From: Granulicatella elegans
GTDB taxonomy: Bacteria; Bacillota; Bacilli; Lactobacillales; Aerococcaceae
Direction: 5' to 3'
Length of the DNA: 64,000 nt
Assembly (NCBI RefSeq): GCF_020735385.1
Contig: NZ_CP085953.1
Span: 124,001 to 188,000 of the forward strand
Of the stretch, positions 32,909-42,683 are shown piece after piece; position 1 is the first letter of the stretch, and every line of letters begins with the position of its first letter. The notes below the pieces were generated by a model. It made no database searches. It saw only the letters and a program-made list of their open reading frames with translations, and had not been told where the DNA came from. The position numbers and the translations under genes were made by a program.

Positions 32909-32910
32909 GA

Positions 32911-33684
32911 TTACTCTCCTCCTAAGTAAGCACGAATAACATCAGGATTTTTCTTAATTTCTTCTGGTGTTCCATGTGCTAATAATCTTCCATATTCTAA
33001 TACATATAAATGTTGGCAAATTTCCATTACTAATGACATATCGTGTTCAATTAAAACGACTGTTAGTCCAAATTGTTCTTGGATTTGCGCAATTAATTTT
33101 GTTAAAGTTGCTGTTTCTTGTGGGTTCATTCCTGCAGCAGGTTCATCTAAGAATAAAATTTTTGGTTTTGTTGCTAAGGCACGAACGATTTCTAATTCAC
33201 GTTGTTGTCCATAAGCTAAGTTTTTGGCTTTTTCTTGTGCAAATGATTCTAAGTTGAAGATTTTTAATAATTCTAAGGCTTCTTCTTTCATCATTTTTTC
33301 TGTTTCATAATAAGCTTTTGTTCTGAATAAACTTGAGAATAATGAATTCCCTTTATGCGCATGCATCGCAACCATTACATTTTCTAATACCGTTAAATCT
33401 TTAAATAAACGAATATTTTGAAAAGTACGTGCTAGTCCTAATTCTGTAATTTTATTAGGTGCAATTCCGTTTAATAATGTTTTACCATTTTCAGTTTCTA
33501 ATTCAATTGTCCCTTCTGTTGGAACGTATACCCCTGTTAAAAGGTTGAAGAATGTTGTTTTACCAGCACCATTTGGTCCAATTAATCCAATTAATTCTCC
33601 TTTTTCAGCTTTAAGAGAAACATTTGAAACAGCTGATAATCCACCAAAATTTTTTGTTAAACCTTTTACTTCTAATAAACTCAT
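32911..33684 (-). CDS. livG: Branched-chain amino acid ABC transporter ATPase LivG
   Basis: In 257 residues there are Walker A GPNGAGKTT, the LivG-type GLARTFQNIRLF, a signature region AYGQQRELE, and Walker B LFLDEPAAGMNP. The C-terminal AYLGG ending matches the family. It overlaps the end of livM by four bases, so translation is coupled. Confidence 0.95.
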   Translation of the reverse strand: MSLLEVKGLTKNFGGLSAVSNVSLKAEKGELIGLIGPNGAGKTTFFNLLTGVYVPTEGTIELETENGKTLLNGIAPNKITELGLARTFQNIRLFKDLTVLENVMVAMHAHKGNSLFSSLFRTKAYYETEKMMKEEALELLKIFNLESFAQEKAKNLAYGQQRELEIVRALATKPKILFLDEPAAGMNPQETATLTKLIAQIQEQFGLTVVLIEHDMSLVMEICQHLYVLEYGRLLAHGTPEEIKKNPDVIRAYLGGE

Positions 33685-34655
33685 TCTGTTTCTCCTTTCT
33701 CTTTTTTCTTCAATTTATTACTTAAGAATGTACCAAAACGGAATTCCCAAGTTCCTAATAATCCACCTGGACGGAAGATCATAATTAAAATTAACGCTAC
33801 TGCATAAATAATCATACGCAATTGCCCAAATGGTTGTAAGAATGTATTAATAATCCCAAGTAAAATCGCTGCAACAAATGAACCAGTAAAACTACCGATT
33901 CCTCCAAATACAACAATAATTAATACATCAATTGATTTCATAAATGTAAAGTCACTTGGTGTTACAGTTCCTAAATACGTTGCTGTTAATGTTCCACCAA
34001 TACTTGCTGTAGCTGCTCCAATAATGAAGGCTAGCATTTTATAACGAGTAACATTTACCCCCATCGATTCTGCTGCAATTTCATCTTGTAATACAGCATA
34101 AGTCGCACGACCTGCACTACTATTGGCATAATTTAATACTAAAATCGTTGTTAAAACTAATGCAATATAAACAATTGTCCATGTTGTTGTTAATGGAACC
34201 CCACTAATCCCTGCAGCACCATTTGTAATTTTCATATTATTTAATGCTACACGAATCATTTCAGCAACTCCTAAAGTTGCAATAGCTAAGTAGTCCCCTT
34301 TTAAACGAAGCGTTGGCAACCCAACTAAATAAGCAATCACGATTGAAATGACTACGCCTGCTGCCATCCCAGCAAATAAGCCAGCTAAACCACTAACCGC
34401 TTTCCCGATAATGGCAGCACTATACGCACCAATCGCAATAAATCCAGCATGACCTAATGAGAATTGACCTGCAACTCCCAAGATTAAATTTAACCCAATT
34501 GCAAAAATGATATTAATCATAATACTAATAAAGGTACTTTCATAATAGAAATTAATCACTTCTACTCGAACTAACACTTGAAATAATAAATAGATGACTA
34601 CTGCAGAAGCTAACCAAATAAGATTTTTCTGATGAAATCGTTGCATGTTTCTCAC
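33681..34655 (-). CDS. livM: Branched-chain amino acid permease LivM
   Basis: This 324-residue membrane protein has about nine segments, the GLNLILGVAGQFSLGHAGF motif and the EAA-like loop DEIAAESMGVNVTRYK. It forms the membrane pore with LivH. It starts directly after the livH stop. Confidence 0.94.
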   Translation of the reverse strand: MRNMQRFHQKNLIWLASAVVIYLLFQVLVRVEVINFYYESTFISIMINIIFAIGLNLILGVAGQFSLGHAGFIAIGAYSAAIIGKAVSGLAGLFAGMAAGVVISIVIAYLVGLPTLRLKGDYLAIATLGVAEMIRVALNNMKITNGAAGISGVPLTTTWTIVYIALVLTTILVLNYANSSAGRATYAVLQDEIAAESMGVNVTRYKMLAFIIGAATASIGGTLTATYLGTVTPSDFTFMKSIDVLIIVVFGGIGSFTGSFVAAILLGIINTFLQPFGQLRMIIYAVALILIMIFRPGGLLGTWEFRFGTFLSNKLKKKEKGETE

Positions 34656-35537
34656 CTACACTTTCTCTTTAACATTTTTACCAAACAATCCTGCTGGTAA
34701 TACTAATAAAATAACAAATAATAGGAAGTAAACTACTCCATCTTTATATGGAGAGAATCCTAAATAACTAACGAATGTTTCTAATAAACCAATGATATAG
34801 CCACCAATCATGGCACCTGGAATACTACCAATTCCACCTAATACCGCAGCTACGAAAGCTTTCAGCCCAGGTACAATCCCCATTGTTGCAGAGAATGTAT
34901 TATAGTATAAAGCAACTAATACCCCTGCAATCCCTGCAAGACTTGAACCTAATGCGAATGTAAATGAAATCACTTGATCTACATCAATCCCCATTAATTG
35001 AGCTGCATCTTCATCTACCGCAACCGCACGCATGGCTTTCCCCATTTTTGTGTAATGAACGATAAATTGTAATAACGCCATCAAAATTACTGTTGTGGCA
35101 AAAATTAAGACTTGCTTTCCATTAATGGTAATATTTCCAAATAAAGTATAGTTTGTTGTTCCAAAATCAGATGGGAATGGACGAATTTCTGCTCCGAAAA
35201 GATAACTCATCACATTTTCAAGTAAAAATGAAACCCCGATTGCTGTAATTAAAGCAGCAACACGAGTTGAACGTCTTAAAGGTTTGTACGCTACTCGCTC
35301 AATCACTACTCCTAAAACAGCACAGCTAACCATTGCTAATAGAAGAGATAAGAAAATATTTAACCCCAATCCATTCATTGCATAAAAACCAACAAACGCA
35401 CCCATCATATAAATATCCCCATGAGCGAAGTTGATTAATTTAATTGTTCCATAAACCATTGTATAGCCAAGCGCAATTAAGGCATAAATACTTCCTAACG
35501 CAATCCCATTGACTAATTGTTGTATCAATAGCTCCAT
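34656..35537 (-). CDS. livH: Branched-chain amino acid permease LivH
   Basis: This 293-residue permease has the start QLVNGIALGSIYALIALGYT, the INFAHGDIYM motif and the ATPase-contact loop VDEDAAQLMGIDVDQ. Length and motifs are complete. A terminator-like hairpin precedes it, so it is probably made in lower amounts than LivJ. Confidence 0.94.
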   Translation of the reverse strand: MELLIQQLVNGIALGSIYALIALGYTMVYGTIKLINFAHGDIYMMGAFVGFYAMNGLGLNIFLSLLLAMVSCAVLGVVIERVAYKPLRRSTRVAALITAIGVSFLLENVMSYLFGAEIRPFPSDFGTTNYTLFGNITINGKQVLIFATTVILMALLQFIVHYTKMGKAMRAVAVDEDAAQLMGIDVDQVISFTFALGSSLAGIAGVLVALYYNTFSATMGIVPGLKAFVAAVLGGIGSIPGAMIGGYIIGLLETFVSYLGFSPYKDGVVYFLLFVILLVLPAGLFGKNVKEKV

Positions 35538-35590
35538 TTTAAGCTCCTTTCTCTAAAAAAACGATTTTCTTGTATGTGTCTATCATGTGA

Positions 35591-35630
35591 AAAAAGAGGC
35601 GGTTTTCCCCAAGTGCCTCTCTTTTCTAAA
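35591..35630 (-). terminator. Attenuating hairpin between livJ and livH
   Basis: AGAGGC pairs with GCCTCT on the minus strand around a 14-base loop and six T follow. It lies ten bases after the livJ stop and should favour excess binding protein over permease. Confidence 0.75.
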
Positions 35631-35640
35631 ATGTTATTGA

Positions 35641-36804
35641 TTATTGTGCTGCATATTCTTTGGCACTTACTTCTTCACCATTTTGGAATTCGATAACAAC
35701 TGCTGATTTAACAGGAGTGTGATCTTTACCCATTGTGAATGTACCAGTTACACCATCGAAATCTTTTGTTTCTGCAAGAGCTTTTGTGATTTCTTGAGCA
35801 TCAGTTGAACCTGCAGTTTCAATTGCTTTCATTAATAATTGAGCTGCATCATATCCTAAAGCTGAGAATGAATCCGGTGTTATACCAAATTTTTCTTTAT
35901 ACGCTTTGATGAATGCTTGAACATCTGCATCTGTACTCTTAGAAGAGAAGTGAGCTGTATAGAAGACATTTGTTAAGTTCGCTTTATTACCAGCTAATTC
36001 TGCTAATTTTTCACTTGATAATCCATCTCCACCAACGATTGGTTGAGTGATTCCTAATTCACGAGCTTGTTTGATGATTAAACCAACTTCTTCATAGTAT
36101 CCTGGGATGTATAATACATCAAATGATTTTGATTTTAGTGAAGTTAATACTGCTTGGAAGTCTGTATCTTTTGATTGATAAGTTTCTTTCGCAACAATTT
36201 GTCCACCGATTTTAACATCTATATATGTTTTTTCGAATGCTTCTGCTAAACCTTTTGAGTAATCACTTGCTGAGTCTTGTAATACTGCAACTTTAGCATT
36301 TGGGAATTTTTGGCTTACAAACCCTGCACCTACAACCCCTTGATAATTATCAGAGAAACATACACGGAAGATGTAGTCATATACTGATTCTGGTTTTTTC
36401 GCATCTTTTAATGTAATTCCGTCTCCTGTTGTTGCTGGGAATACTGCTGGAATTTTTGCTAGTTCCATAATTGGAATTGAAACTTGAGCATCTCCTGTTG
36501 GTGCTGGTCCTACAACACCTACTACTTTTTCAGAAACTAATTTTTTAGCAACAGAAGCTACTTCTGTTTTTTCTGATTTGTTATCATAAGAAATATATTT
36601 TAATTCTTTATCTAATAATTTTCCTTTTTGTTCAACGGCTAATTTAACAGCATTATCCATTGCGATACCATAAGCGGCTACGTTACCTGTTAACTCAAAG
36701 TTACCACCGATTTTTACAGTGTTATCATTTGATGCGCCGCCTGCGCTACATCCTGCTAAAATAGCTGCTGATACCAATCCTAATCCAATTTTTTTAAAAT
36801 TCAT
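35641..36804 (-). CDS. livJ: Branched-chain amino acid binding lipoprotein
   Basis: The ATG at 36804 has AGGG six bases upstream; the codon before it is GTG. The N-terminus is a lipoprotein signal with the lipobox LAGC (about residues 17-20), so the mature protein is tethered outside the membrane. KIGGNFELTGNVAAYG and the two-lobe periplasmic-binding fold follow (387 residues). It captures Leu, Ile or Val for LivHMGF. It heads the operon. Confidence 0.94.
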   Translation of the reverse strand: MNFKKIGLGLVSAAILAGCSAGGASNDNTVKIGGNFELTGNVAAYGIAMDNAVKLAVEQKGKLLDKELKYISYDNKSEKTEVASVAKKLVSEKVVGVVGPAPTGDAQVSIPIMELAKIPAVFPATTGDGITLKDAKKPESVYDYIFRVCFSDNYQGVVGAGFVSQKFPNAKVAVLQDSASDYSKGLAEAFEKTYIDVKIGGQIVAKETYQSKDTDFQAVLTSLKSKSFDVLYIPGYYEEVGLIIKQARELGITQPIVGGDGLSSEKLAELAGNKANLTNVFYTAHFSSKSTDADVQAFIKAYKEKFGITPDSFSALGYDAAQLLMKAIETAGSTDAQEITKALAETKDFDGVTGTFTMGKDHTPVKSAVVIEFQNGEEVSAKEYAAQ

Positions 36805-37060
36805 CACAATCCCTCATTTCGTGTTCTTTTTTTAAGTGATGAGAAGATTATATAATATTCCGACAATTCGTTCAATTGTTTTTTTAATTTTTTTTGATAT
36901 TTTTTAAACTTTTTTTAATTGTTTTTTAATCCATAACAACTTAGCGCTTACATTTTTGGAGATGGATGATTTTGATGAAAGATAGATTTCCTTAAAGTAG
37001 TATTGCTATGAGATTGTCCCTTTACTACTGTATTAGGAAGCCCACTTCTTTTACGTAAAA
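36805..37060 (-). promoter_or_regulatory. Upstream region of livJ
   Basis: Very T-rich on the minus strand near the gene, with no frame on either strand. A promoter is expected within 100 bases of livJ, but I could not single one out among the poly-T tracts. The repeats E4 and E5 occupy the rest of the gap. Confidence 0.35.
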
Positions 37061-37216
37061 AGTAGGAATAGACTTCCCGTAGTAGCGAAAGTAAAAGAAG
37101 CCACCATTCATGTGGCTTCTTTTATTGGGGAAATTCGAGACCTTAGGCTCGAATTTTAGGCATGAGACACCTTCAGTGGCTGCTGCCGACCCTTACTACT
37201 TAAGAAAAGTCCATTT
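37061..37216 (-). repeat. Structured repeat E4
   Basis: Inside arms GAATAGACTTCCCGTAGTAG and CTTACTACTTAAGAAAAGTC there are a perfect variable hairpin (AAAAGAAGCCAC/GTGGCTTCTTTT), the constant hairpin AAATTCGAG/CTCGAATTTT, and the core GTGGCTGCTGCCGACC. It is a near copy of E5 except for the variable hairpin. Confidence 0.8.
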
Positions 37217-37257
37217 CTACGCCTCCTCCTACGATAAATCATAACCTCACATCATTT

Positions 37258-37402
37258 AAAAAGGACTTTTCGCTGTAGTAAGAGTAATGGTAGCCACGCT
37301 GGCTACCATTACTAGGGGAAATTCGAGACCCTAGGCTCGAATTTTAGGCATGAGACACCTTCGGTGGCTGCTGCCGACCCTTACTACTTAAGAAAAGTCC
37401 AT
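37258..37402 (-). repeat. Structured repeat E5, overlapping a stop codon
   Basis: AAAAAGGACTTTTC (37258) pairs with GAAAAGTCC (37392). The second arm overlaps the last codons of the methyltransferase gene, and on the minus strand the stem ends in TTTTT, as a terminator would. The variable hairpin is AGTAATGGTAGCC/GGCTACCATTACT, and the constant hairpin and core match E4. Confidence 0.8.
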
Positions 37403-38575
37403 TTCTATAAAAATCACCTTCAAATAATCACTCAACGGAGTATGCATCGCCACCGGAAAATCCATTGGCAATTTCTTCTGATACGCTATACGATACCTTC
37501 TCCCAGAAGAACGAAGCCCCTTATGAATCATCTCTAAAAATTGCTTCTCAGAAACATTTGCCGCATTTGTCGACAAAATTAAATTCCCATTTTTCGCCGT
37601 TAACGGAACTAATTGCTCCACTAACCCAGCATAATCCTTCGCAACCGAAAAAGTTCTCTTCTTCGTACGAGCAAAACTAGGAGGATCTAACACAATCGTA
37701 TCAAACATTAAAGCTTTCTTTGTAGCATATTTAATATAATCAAACACATCCATCACATAAATCTTTTGTTCTGATGCATCAACCCCATTCACTTCAAATT
37801 GCTCTCTGGTCTTCTCTAAACTACGATTGGCAACATCCACACTCGTCGTTTGAATCGCACCACCCATTGCCGCAGCTACAGAAAACGCACCTGTATAACT
37901 AAATAAATTCAAAATAGTTTTCCCAGCACTATAATCATCTCTTAATAACGTACGAACTTCACGTTGGTCTAAAAATATTCCCGTCATCAATCCTTCATCA
38001 AGATACGTTGCATAACGAACTCCTTCTTCTTGAACAATCAACGGTTCACTCGCCTTAACTCCTTTTACAAATTGACTTTCCGGTAATTTTTCTTTTGAAA
38101 CATAACGTATCTTTTCATAAATTCCTTGAATACTTGGAATTGCTTCTTGCAATTGGTCTACTATCAACTCTTTCCATTGATAAATCCCAGCACTATACCA
38201 TGAAACAATAACAAATCCATCGTACCAATCTATCGTAATCCCACCAAGTCCGTCTCCTTCTCCATTAAATAAACGGAAAGCTGTCGTATTTTCGTCCATC
38301 ATTAAAGAAGAACGTTTTTGTGCTGCTTTTTGGAAGATACCTTTTACAAATTGAGGAGTTAGTTTCTCGCCATCTTTTTTAGAATAGACCCAACCAATTC
38401 CTTTATGTTGGAATCCTACATATGCCATTGCTAAAAATTCTTTTTTTTCATCACAAACACGAACACATTCCCCTTCTTTTGCTTCAAGTGGTCGTGCTAA
38501 ATCTTCTTGGCTTAATAAAGGCGAGCCTTTTTTGATTAATTTTGCTGTTTTTGTTTTTAAAATAATTTCTTTCAT
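37388..38575 (-). CDS. RlmI-type 23S rRNA (cytosine) methyltransferase
   Basis: The 395-residue protein has an N-terminal PUA domain (about residues 1-80), a middle domain, and a Rossmann methyltransferase domain with LNLFSYTGAFSVAAA (SAM motif), a Cys-free catalytic loop and FDTIVLDPPSFART. This layout fits RlmI/YccW-like enzymes that make m5C in 23S rRNA. RlmI and RlmK-like relatives are not separable by eye. The last codons form the stem of repeat E5. Confidence 0.85.
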   Translation of the reverse strand: MKEIILKTKTAKLIKKGSPLLSQEDLARPLEAKEGECVRVCDEKKEFLAMAYVGFQHKGIGWVYSKKDGEKLTPQFVKGIFQKAAQKRSSLMMDENTTAFRLFNGEGDGLGGITIDWYDGFVIVSWYSAGIYQWKELIVDQLQEAIPSIQGIYEKIRYVSKEKLPESQFVKGVKASEPLIVQEEGVRYATYLDEGLMTGIFLDQREVRTLLRDDYSAGKTILNLFSYTGAFSVAAAMGGAIQTTSVDVANRSLEKTREQFEVNGVDASEQKIYVMDVFDYIKYATKKALMFDTIVLDPPSFARTKKRTFSVAKDYAGLVEQLVPLTAKNGNLILSTNAANVSEKQFLEMIHKGLRSSGRRYRIAYQKKLPMDFPVAMHTPLSDYLKVIFIEMDFS

Positions 38576-38729
38576 CTATTGATCATCCTTTTTAATTTCA
38601 TCACTCTACTATCTTAAAACAGTTTGCATTGGATTACAAATTCATAGAGTTTATCAAGTTCATAAAAAAAGATTTCACCTGTGTAGCAAAACCATCATTC
38701 ATCTGTTTTTGTGGTAATTCTTGCTTGTT

Positions 38730-40136
38730 CTATTCTGTTTCTTCTTTTCCAGGGAATGTTAGTGTAAAGGTAGTCCCTTTTCCAACTTCACTTTCTGTTT
38801 GAATCGTTCCATGATGACTCTTCATTAATGAATGAACAATCGCTAGTCCAATTCCAGATTCGCCATATTTTGTGTTTTTTCTTGAAACATCCACCTTATA
38901 AAATCTTTCCCAGATGGCTTCCACTTCTTTTTCATGAATTCCAATTCCATCATCAATAATTTGCACAATAGCTTTCGTTTCTTCATTCCAACCTTTAATC
39001 AAAATATGACCCTTATCCGTAAATTGGTTCGCATTTTTTGTCATATTCACTAAAATTTGAATAAAACGATCATAGTCCGCGTATACTGTAAAGTCTTCTG
39101 GACATTCACAACGTAATTCATTTCCTTTATTCACAGCTAATTCTTGTAATTGATCAACAACATTTTGTAATGCATTCGCACCTGAGAAATTTTGTTTTAC
39201 TAACACAATTTGATCTGAACGAATTTTTTCGTAGTCCAGATTTTCATTCACTAATCGGATAAGACGTTGTGTTTCATTCGTAATTAATTCCAAGCTTCTC
39301 TCACGGCGAGATTCAGGAATCATATGGTGAATTAATCCTTCCAGCAATCCATTCATCGTTGTAAGTGGCGTTCTCATCTCGTGAGCTACGTCCATCATCA
39401 ATTGACGTCTTAAATTTTCCTGTCGTGCGATTTCTTGTTCAGATTTTTGTAAGGATTCTGCCATTTTATTAAAATCCATTACTAAATCGTCGAATTCATC
39501 TCGTTTTTGAGTTGGCAGTGAAATGTCATAATTTCCTTCTGCAATTTCATGTGTCGCTTTTCTCAAGCGATTAATCCGTCTTGTTTGATAATTGGCAAAT
39601 AAAACACTCAAAATAACTCCTACTACTGCTGCTGATGAAAATCCTACTAAAATTGAATTTCTTAACTCCGCCATTTCCGTTTCAATATGACTCAATGGGC
39701 TAGAAATTGCTAGAAATCCATTATAAGTTTGATTTTTAAAAATTGGATAATAAATCGTCACTAAATCGGCGGCTTCTCCTACAAAGTTATGCTTAGCTTG
39801 CTTCATATTAATCGCAGATCCATCTTGAAGATGTTGTAATTCATCATCTGTTAATGTACTTTTGACATTTAATGCTGTTGCTGGATACGTCATTTTATTA
39901 TTTTTATCAAAAATCGCAACTCCTAAATGTTCATCTTTTAATAGAGATAAACTACTGTTAATTTCATCTGCTGTTAAATCATGCACCAAAATCGCTTTAG
40001 CATATCCGAATAATTGTTGCGAACGTTGTAGAAAAATTTTATTTGTCATGACATTATAAAATAATAATCCACAAACGATAACGGATACTAATACAACCGA
40101 TAAAAATCCTACTAATTGTTGGTAAAAATATTTCAT
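38730..40136 (-). CDS. Sensor histidine kinase
   Basis: There are 468 residues: TM1 (about 8-28), an extracellular sensor (30-158), TM2 (about 160-181), HAMP (182-234), a HisKA domain with H252 in VAHEMRTPLTT, and an ATPase domain with NMTKNANQF, DDGIGI and GESGIGLAIV. It autophosphorylates on H252 and passes phosphate to the partner regulator, whose gene ends three bases upstream. The stimulus is unknown; the extracellular double-segment sensor suggests an envelope signal. Confidence 0.92.
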   Translation of the reverse strand: MKYFYQQLVGFLSVVLVSVIVCGLLFYNVMTNKIFLQRSQQLFGYAKAILVHDLTADEINSSLSLLKDEHLGVAIFDKNNKMTYPATALNVKSTLTDDELQHLQDGSAINMKQAKHNFVGEAADLVTIYYPIFKNQTYNGFLAISSPLSHIETEMAELRNSILVGFSSAAVVGVILSVLFANYQTRRINRLRKATHEIAEGNYDISLPTQKRDEFDDLVMDFNKMAESLQKSEQEIARQENLRRQLMMDVAHEMRTPLTTMNGLLEGLIHHMIPESRRERSLELITNETQRLIRLVNENLDYEKIRSDQIVLVKQNFSGANALQNVVDQLQELAVNKGNELRCECPEDFTVYADYDRFIQILVNMTKNANQFTDKGHILIKGWNEETKAIVQIIDDGIGIHEKEVEAIWERFYKVDVSRKNTKYGESGIGLAIVHSLMKSHHGTIQTESEVGKGTTFTLTFPGKEETE

Positions 40137-40139
40137 CTT

Positions 40140-40850
40140 CTAAATCCCACTATCATCAAATTTATATCCTACACCCCATACCGTTTGAATAATATGAGGA
40201 CCTACTGTTTCAATTTTTTGACGTAATTTTTTAATATGTGCATCAATCGTACGTTCATCTCCAAAAAATGGATCTTCCCAAATCTTTGTTAATAAGTGTT
40301 CTCTTGAGAATACTTGACGAGGATGTTGTGCCATTAAGACTAATAAATCAAATTCTTTTGGAGTTAAGCCATCAATTTTTATTCCATCAATAAAGGCTTC
40401 ATGAGTTCTTGTATTAATCGATACATGTTTTGTTTCAATATCAAATTGACCTGAATTTGTTGGCGCTTCACTAGAAATTCCTCGTCCAATACGGCGATGT
40501 AGGGCTTTAATACGTGCCATCATTGTTAATGGACTAAATGGTTTTGCTACATAATCGTCTGCTCCAATTTCTAATCCAATAACTTGATCACTTTCTGAAT
40601 CTCTTGCTGTTAACATGACAATTGGAACTTGCTCATTTATTTGACGAATTTGACGACAAATTTGCATGCCATCCATCGAAGGTAAATTCAAATCCAAAAT
40701 CACTAGTTCCCATTTTTCTTGATGATTTACAAAGGCATCATAGCCTTCTTTTCCATCATGATAAAACTCTGCTGTCCAACCTTCTTTTTCAAAAAACATT
40801 TCCATCATTTCACAAACTGCTTCTGTATCTTCAATCATTAAAATATGCAT
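40140..40850 (-). CDS. OmpR-type response regulator
   Basis: There are 236 residues with the receiver acceptor D53 in LVILDLNLPSMDG and the conserved K in VAKPFSP. A winged-helix DNA-binding domain starts near residue 140 (LTPKEFDLLVLM, then DAHIKKLRQKIE and VWGVGYKF). It is the first gene of the pair with the kinase. The neighbouring secreted-protein gene ends 138 bases upstream and is a plausible target, by position only. Confidence 0.94.
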   Translation of the reverse strand: MHILMIEDTEAVCEMMEMFFEKEGWTAEFYHDGKEGYDAFVNHQEKWELVILDLNLPSMDGMQICRQIRQINEQVPIVMLTARDSESDQVIGLEIGADDYVAKPFSPLTMMARIKALHRRIGRGISSEAPTNSGQFDIETKHVSINTRTHEAFIDGIKIDGLTPKEFDLLVLMAQHPRQVFSREHLLTKIWEDPFFGDERTIDAHIKKLRQKIETVGPHIIQTVWGVGYKFDDSGI

Positions 40851-40940
40851 CTTACTTCCTCCTTATGGATAATCTCATTATTAGTATACCGCAAGTTTAT
40901 GAATCCGTTAACTAAAAAGTATGAAGATTTTGTGAAGATG

Positions 40941-40966
40941 AAAAAAAGACGACCGAAGTCGCCTCA
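40941..40966 (-). terminator. Terminator after the secreted-protein gene
   Basis: GGCGAC-TTCG-GTCGTC hairpin with a TTCG tetraloop, followed by seven T on the minus strand. Confidence 0.85.
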
Positions 40967-40988
40967 GAATTTTTATCTTATTTCAGCT

Positions 40989-41879
40989 TTAGATAGTGAT
41001 TTGCGGACGTTTTTTGAAAATTTTCCAACAAATGACACCAACAATCATGACGAACACGGCTCCCACAAGCATCATCGCTCTATTATGTTCGACTGAAATA
41101 ACCCCACTTGGCTCTGGAGCTGAAATTCCACTTGTCCGTTCTGTATATTTTTCATTTAAGTAAGTAGCTAACACCTTTTGCGCTGTTTCATATGAATAAA
41201 GCGTATCAAATTTTAATGTTCCTGCTTTACTCTTCATCTGAGTTTCTTCAAATGGCAGTGAGTGAATTAACATGCGATATTCATTATCTGCTAGCTTCAC
41301 TAAAACAATTGGATCCATCATTACTTTTGTTGGATGGACATAATAAATAGCTTTCGGGGTGATTGATTGCTCTTTTAACACCTTTTCTATTGTTTGAGCA
41401 AATGGTTCTACTCCTTCTTCATATTCCCCAACAGAAGTAATATCCCATTTCCCAATTTGTTTTTCTTGTTCCGCAACACTCTCTGCACTCGTCAATCCAT
41501 TTGCCACTGCTTTTTTCGCTTCTTCTCTATCAAAATCCTTTACAATATCATATCGAATTTCTACTTTTGGTTGACGATGAGAAGTTGGTACAACCCAATA
41601 ATATTCTGCCTTTTTCAATTCTTCTTTTAAAGTTGCATCATCCATCTTAGGAACAGTTTCCAAAAATGATGCCTGTTCATACACTTTCACCGCTTTATCC
41701 CATTGAATATCCGAAGATAAAAATAATTGATTCAACCTCTCCTCAGATTTAGTTGCTAAACTCTCAAATTCACTTTGACCGATATCCGAAGCCATATTTT
41801 CACTTTCCATTGCCAACACACTCGAACTTCCTAAAGTTAATACCAACATTCCTAGTAATAAAGTGATTATCTTTTTCAT
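40989..41879 (-). CDS. Secreted, C-terminally anchored protein of unknown function
   Basis: The start MKKIITLLLGML (41879) has AGGGG upstream. A signal peptide is likely cut after VLAM (about residue 24). The extracellular region (about 24-255) is rich in Glu and Lys, and one membrane segment (MMLVGAVFVMIVGVICW) is followed by a short basic tail. There is no LPxTG, so anchoring is by the helix. I do not recognise the domain. It is a single gene facing the two-component system in the same direction and may be its target or modulator. Confidence 0.75.
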   Translation of the reverse strand: MKKIITLLLGMLVLTLGSSSVLAMESENMASDIGQSEFESLATKSEERLNQLFLSSDIQWDKAVKVYEQASFLETVPKMDDATLKEELKKAEYYWVVPTSHRQPKVEIRYDIVKDFDREEAKKAVANGLTSAESVAEQEKQIGKWDITSVGEYEEGVEPFAQTIEKVLKEQSITPKAIYYVHPTKVMMDPIVLVKLADNEYRMLIHSLPFEETQMKSKAGTLKFDTLYSYETAQKVLATYLNEKYTERTSGISAPEPSGVISVEHNRAMMLVGAVFVMIVGVICWKIFKKRPQITI

Positions 41880-42108
41880 GTTGTTTCCCCTATTCTTCAT
41901 AATCAATCATTGCCTCTTACTAGTTTATCTCGTGTCTATAGTTGTCATTTAGCGCATGATAAATTCGTTATTAAAACATTCTTCCTAGGGCAACAATCCA
42001 CACTTACGTTTTCATCTATCTCCCTCCTATTATACAACTTCTATCTTTCAACATCATTGTACTGCAACACAAATTTTATGTAAACGATTTTTCTTACATT
42101 AAAAAAGA

Positions 42109-42136
42109 GCCAAGTTCACACCATTAGCTCTTTCTC
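42109..42136 (-). terminator. Terminator of the cysE-yacP operon
   Basis: AGAGCTAATGG pairs with the TTGGCTCT arm and T residues follow on the minus strand, just past the yacP stop. Confidence 0.8.
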
Positions 42137-42145
42137 ATCTAAAAA

Positions 42146-42673
42146 CTATTCATCTTTTTCTTGTAATTTGAATCGTAAAACATTCAATTGATCCATCTGT
42201 TCATCATTCCATGGTGAACGACGTCTGGAGATTTCTTGATATTGTCTAGATAATTGGTCTTGCTTCTTCTTACTTCTTTGAATTTCTTTAAAAAATTCTC
42301 TTGCAGATTTTCTTAAAGCTCCTTTTTGAAAAATGACCCATTGCTCTGCTAAATCACTCGTTGCTACAGACACTTGAATGACTTGCGTATTCATTTCACT
42401 CACTGTTCTCTCAATGTATTCGTCTGCCGTTTCATCTTCTGCTGTAAAAATAACTTTCACTTGAGAAGATTCAAATGACTGAGTAATTCCTGGAACAAAT
42501 TGTGCATCAAAAACAATCCATACTTCAACGTGTTCAAATTTTCTAAAATTAGCGCAATGATGGATGAGTAAATCACGAGCACTTTCTAAATCCCCTTGTT
42601 TTTTCAAACTCACTAATTCAGGCCACGCTCCAATCATATTATACCCATCAATGATATATAATTGTTTCTTCAT
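42146..42673 (-). CDS. yacP: NYN-domain ribosome-dependent endoribonuclease YacP/Rae1
   Basis: The 175-residue protein begins QLYIIDGYNMIGAWPEL, the NYN nuclease signature, with acid residues in VWIVFDAQF and ETADEYIERT. In Bacillus subtilis the family cleaves mRNA on the ribosome. The C-terminus is a charged coiled region. It follows rlmB by ten bases, in the common Firmicutes order. Confidence 0.92.
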   Translation of the reverse strand: MKKQLYIIDGYNMIGAWPELVSLKKQGDLESARDLLIHHCANFRKFEHVEVWIVFDAQFVPGITQSFESSQVKVIFTAEDETADEYIERTVSEMNTQVIQVSVATSDLAEQWVIFQKGALRKSAREFFKEIQRSKKKQDQLSRQYQEISRRRSPWNDEQMDQLNVLRFKLQEKDE

Positions 42674-42683
42674 AACTCACCTA

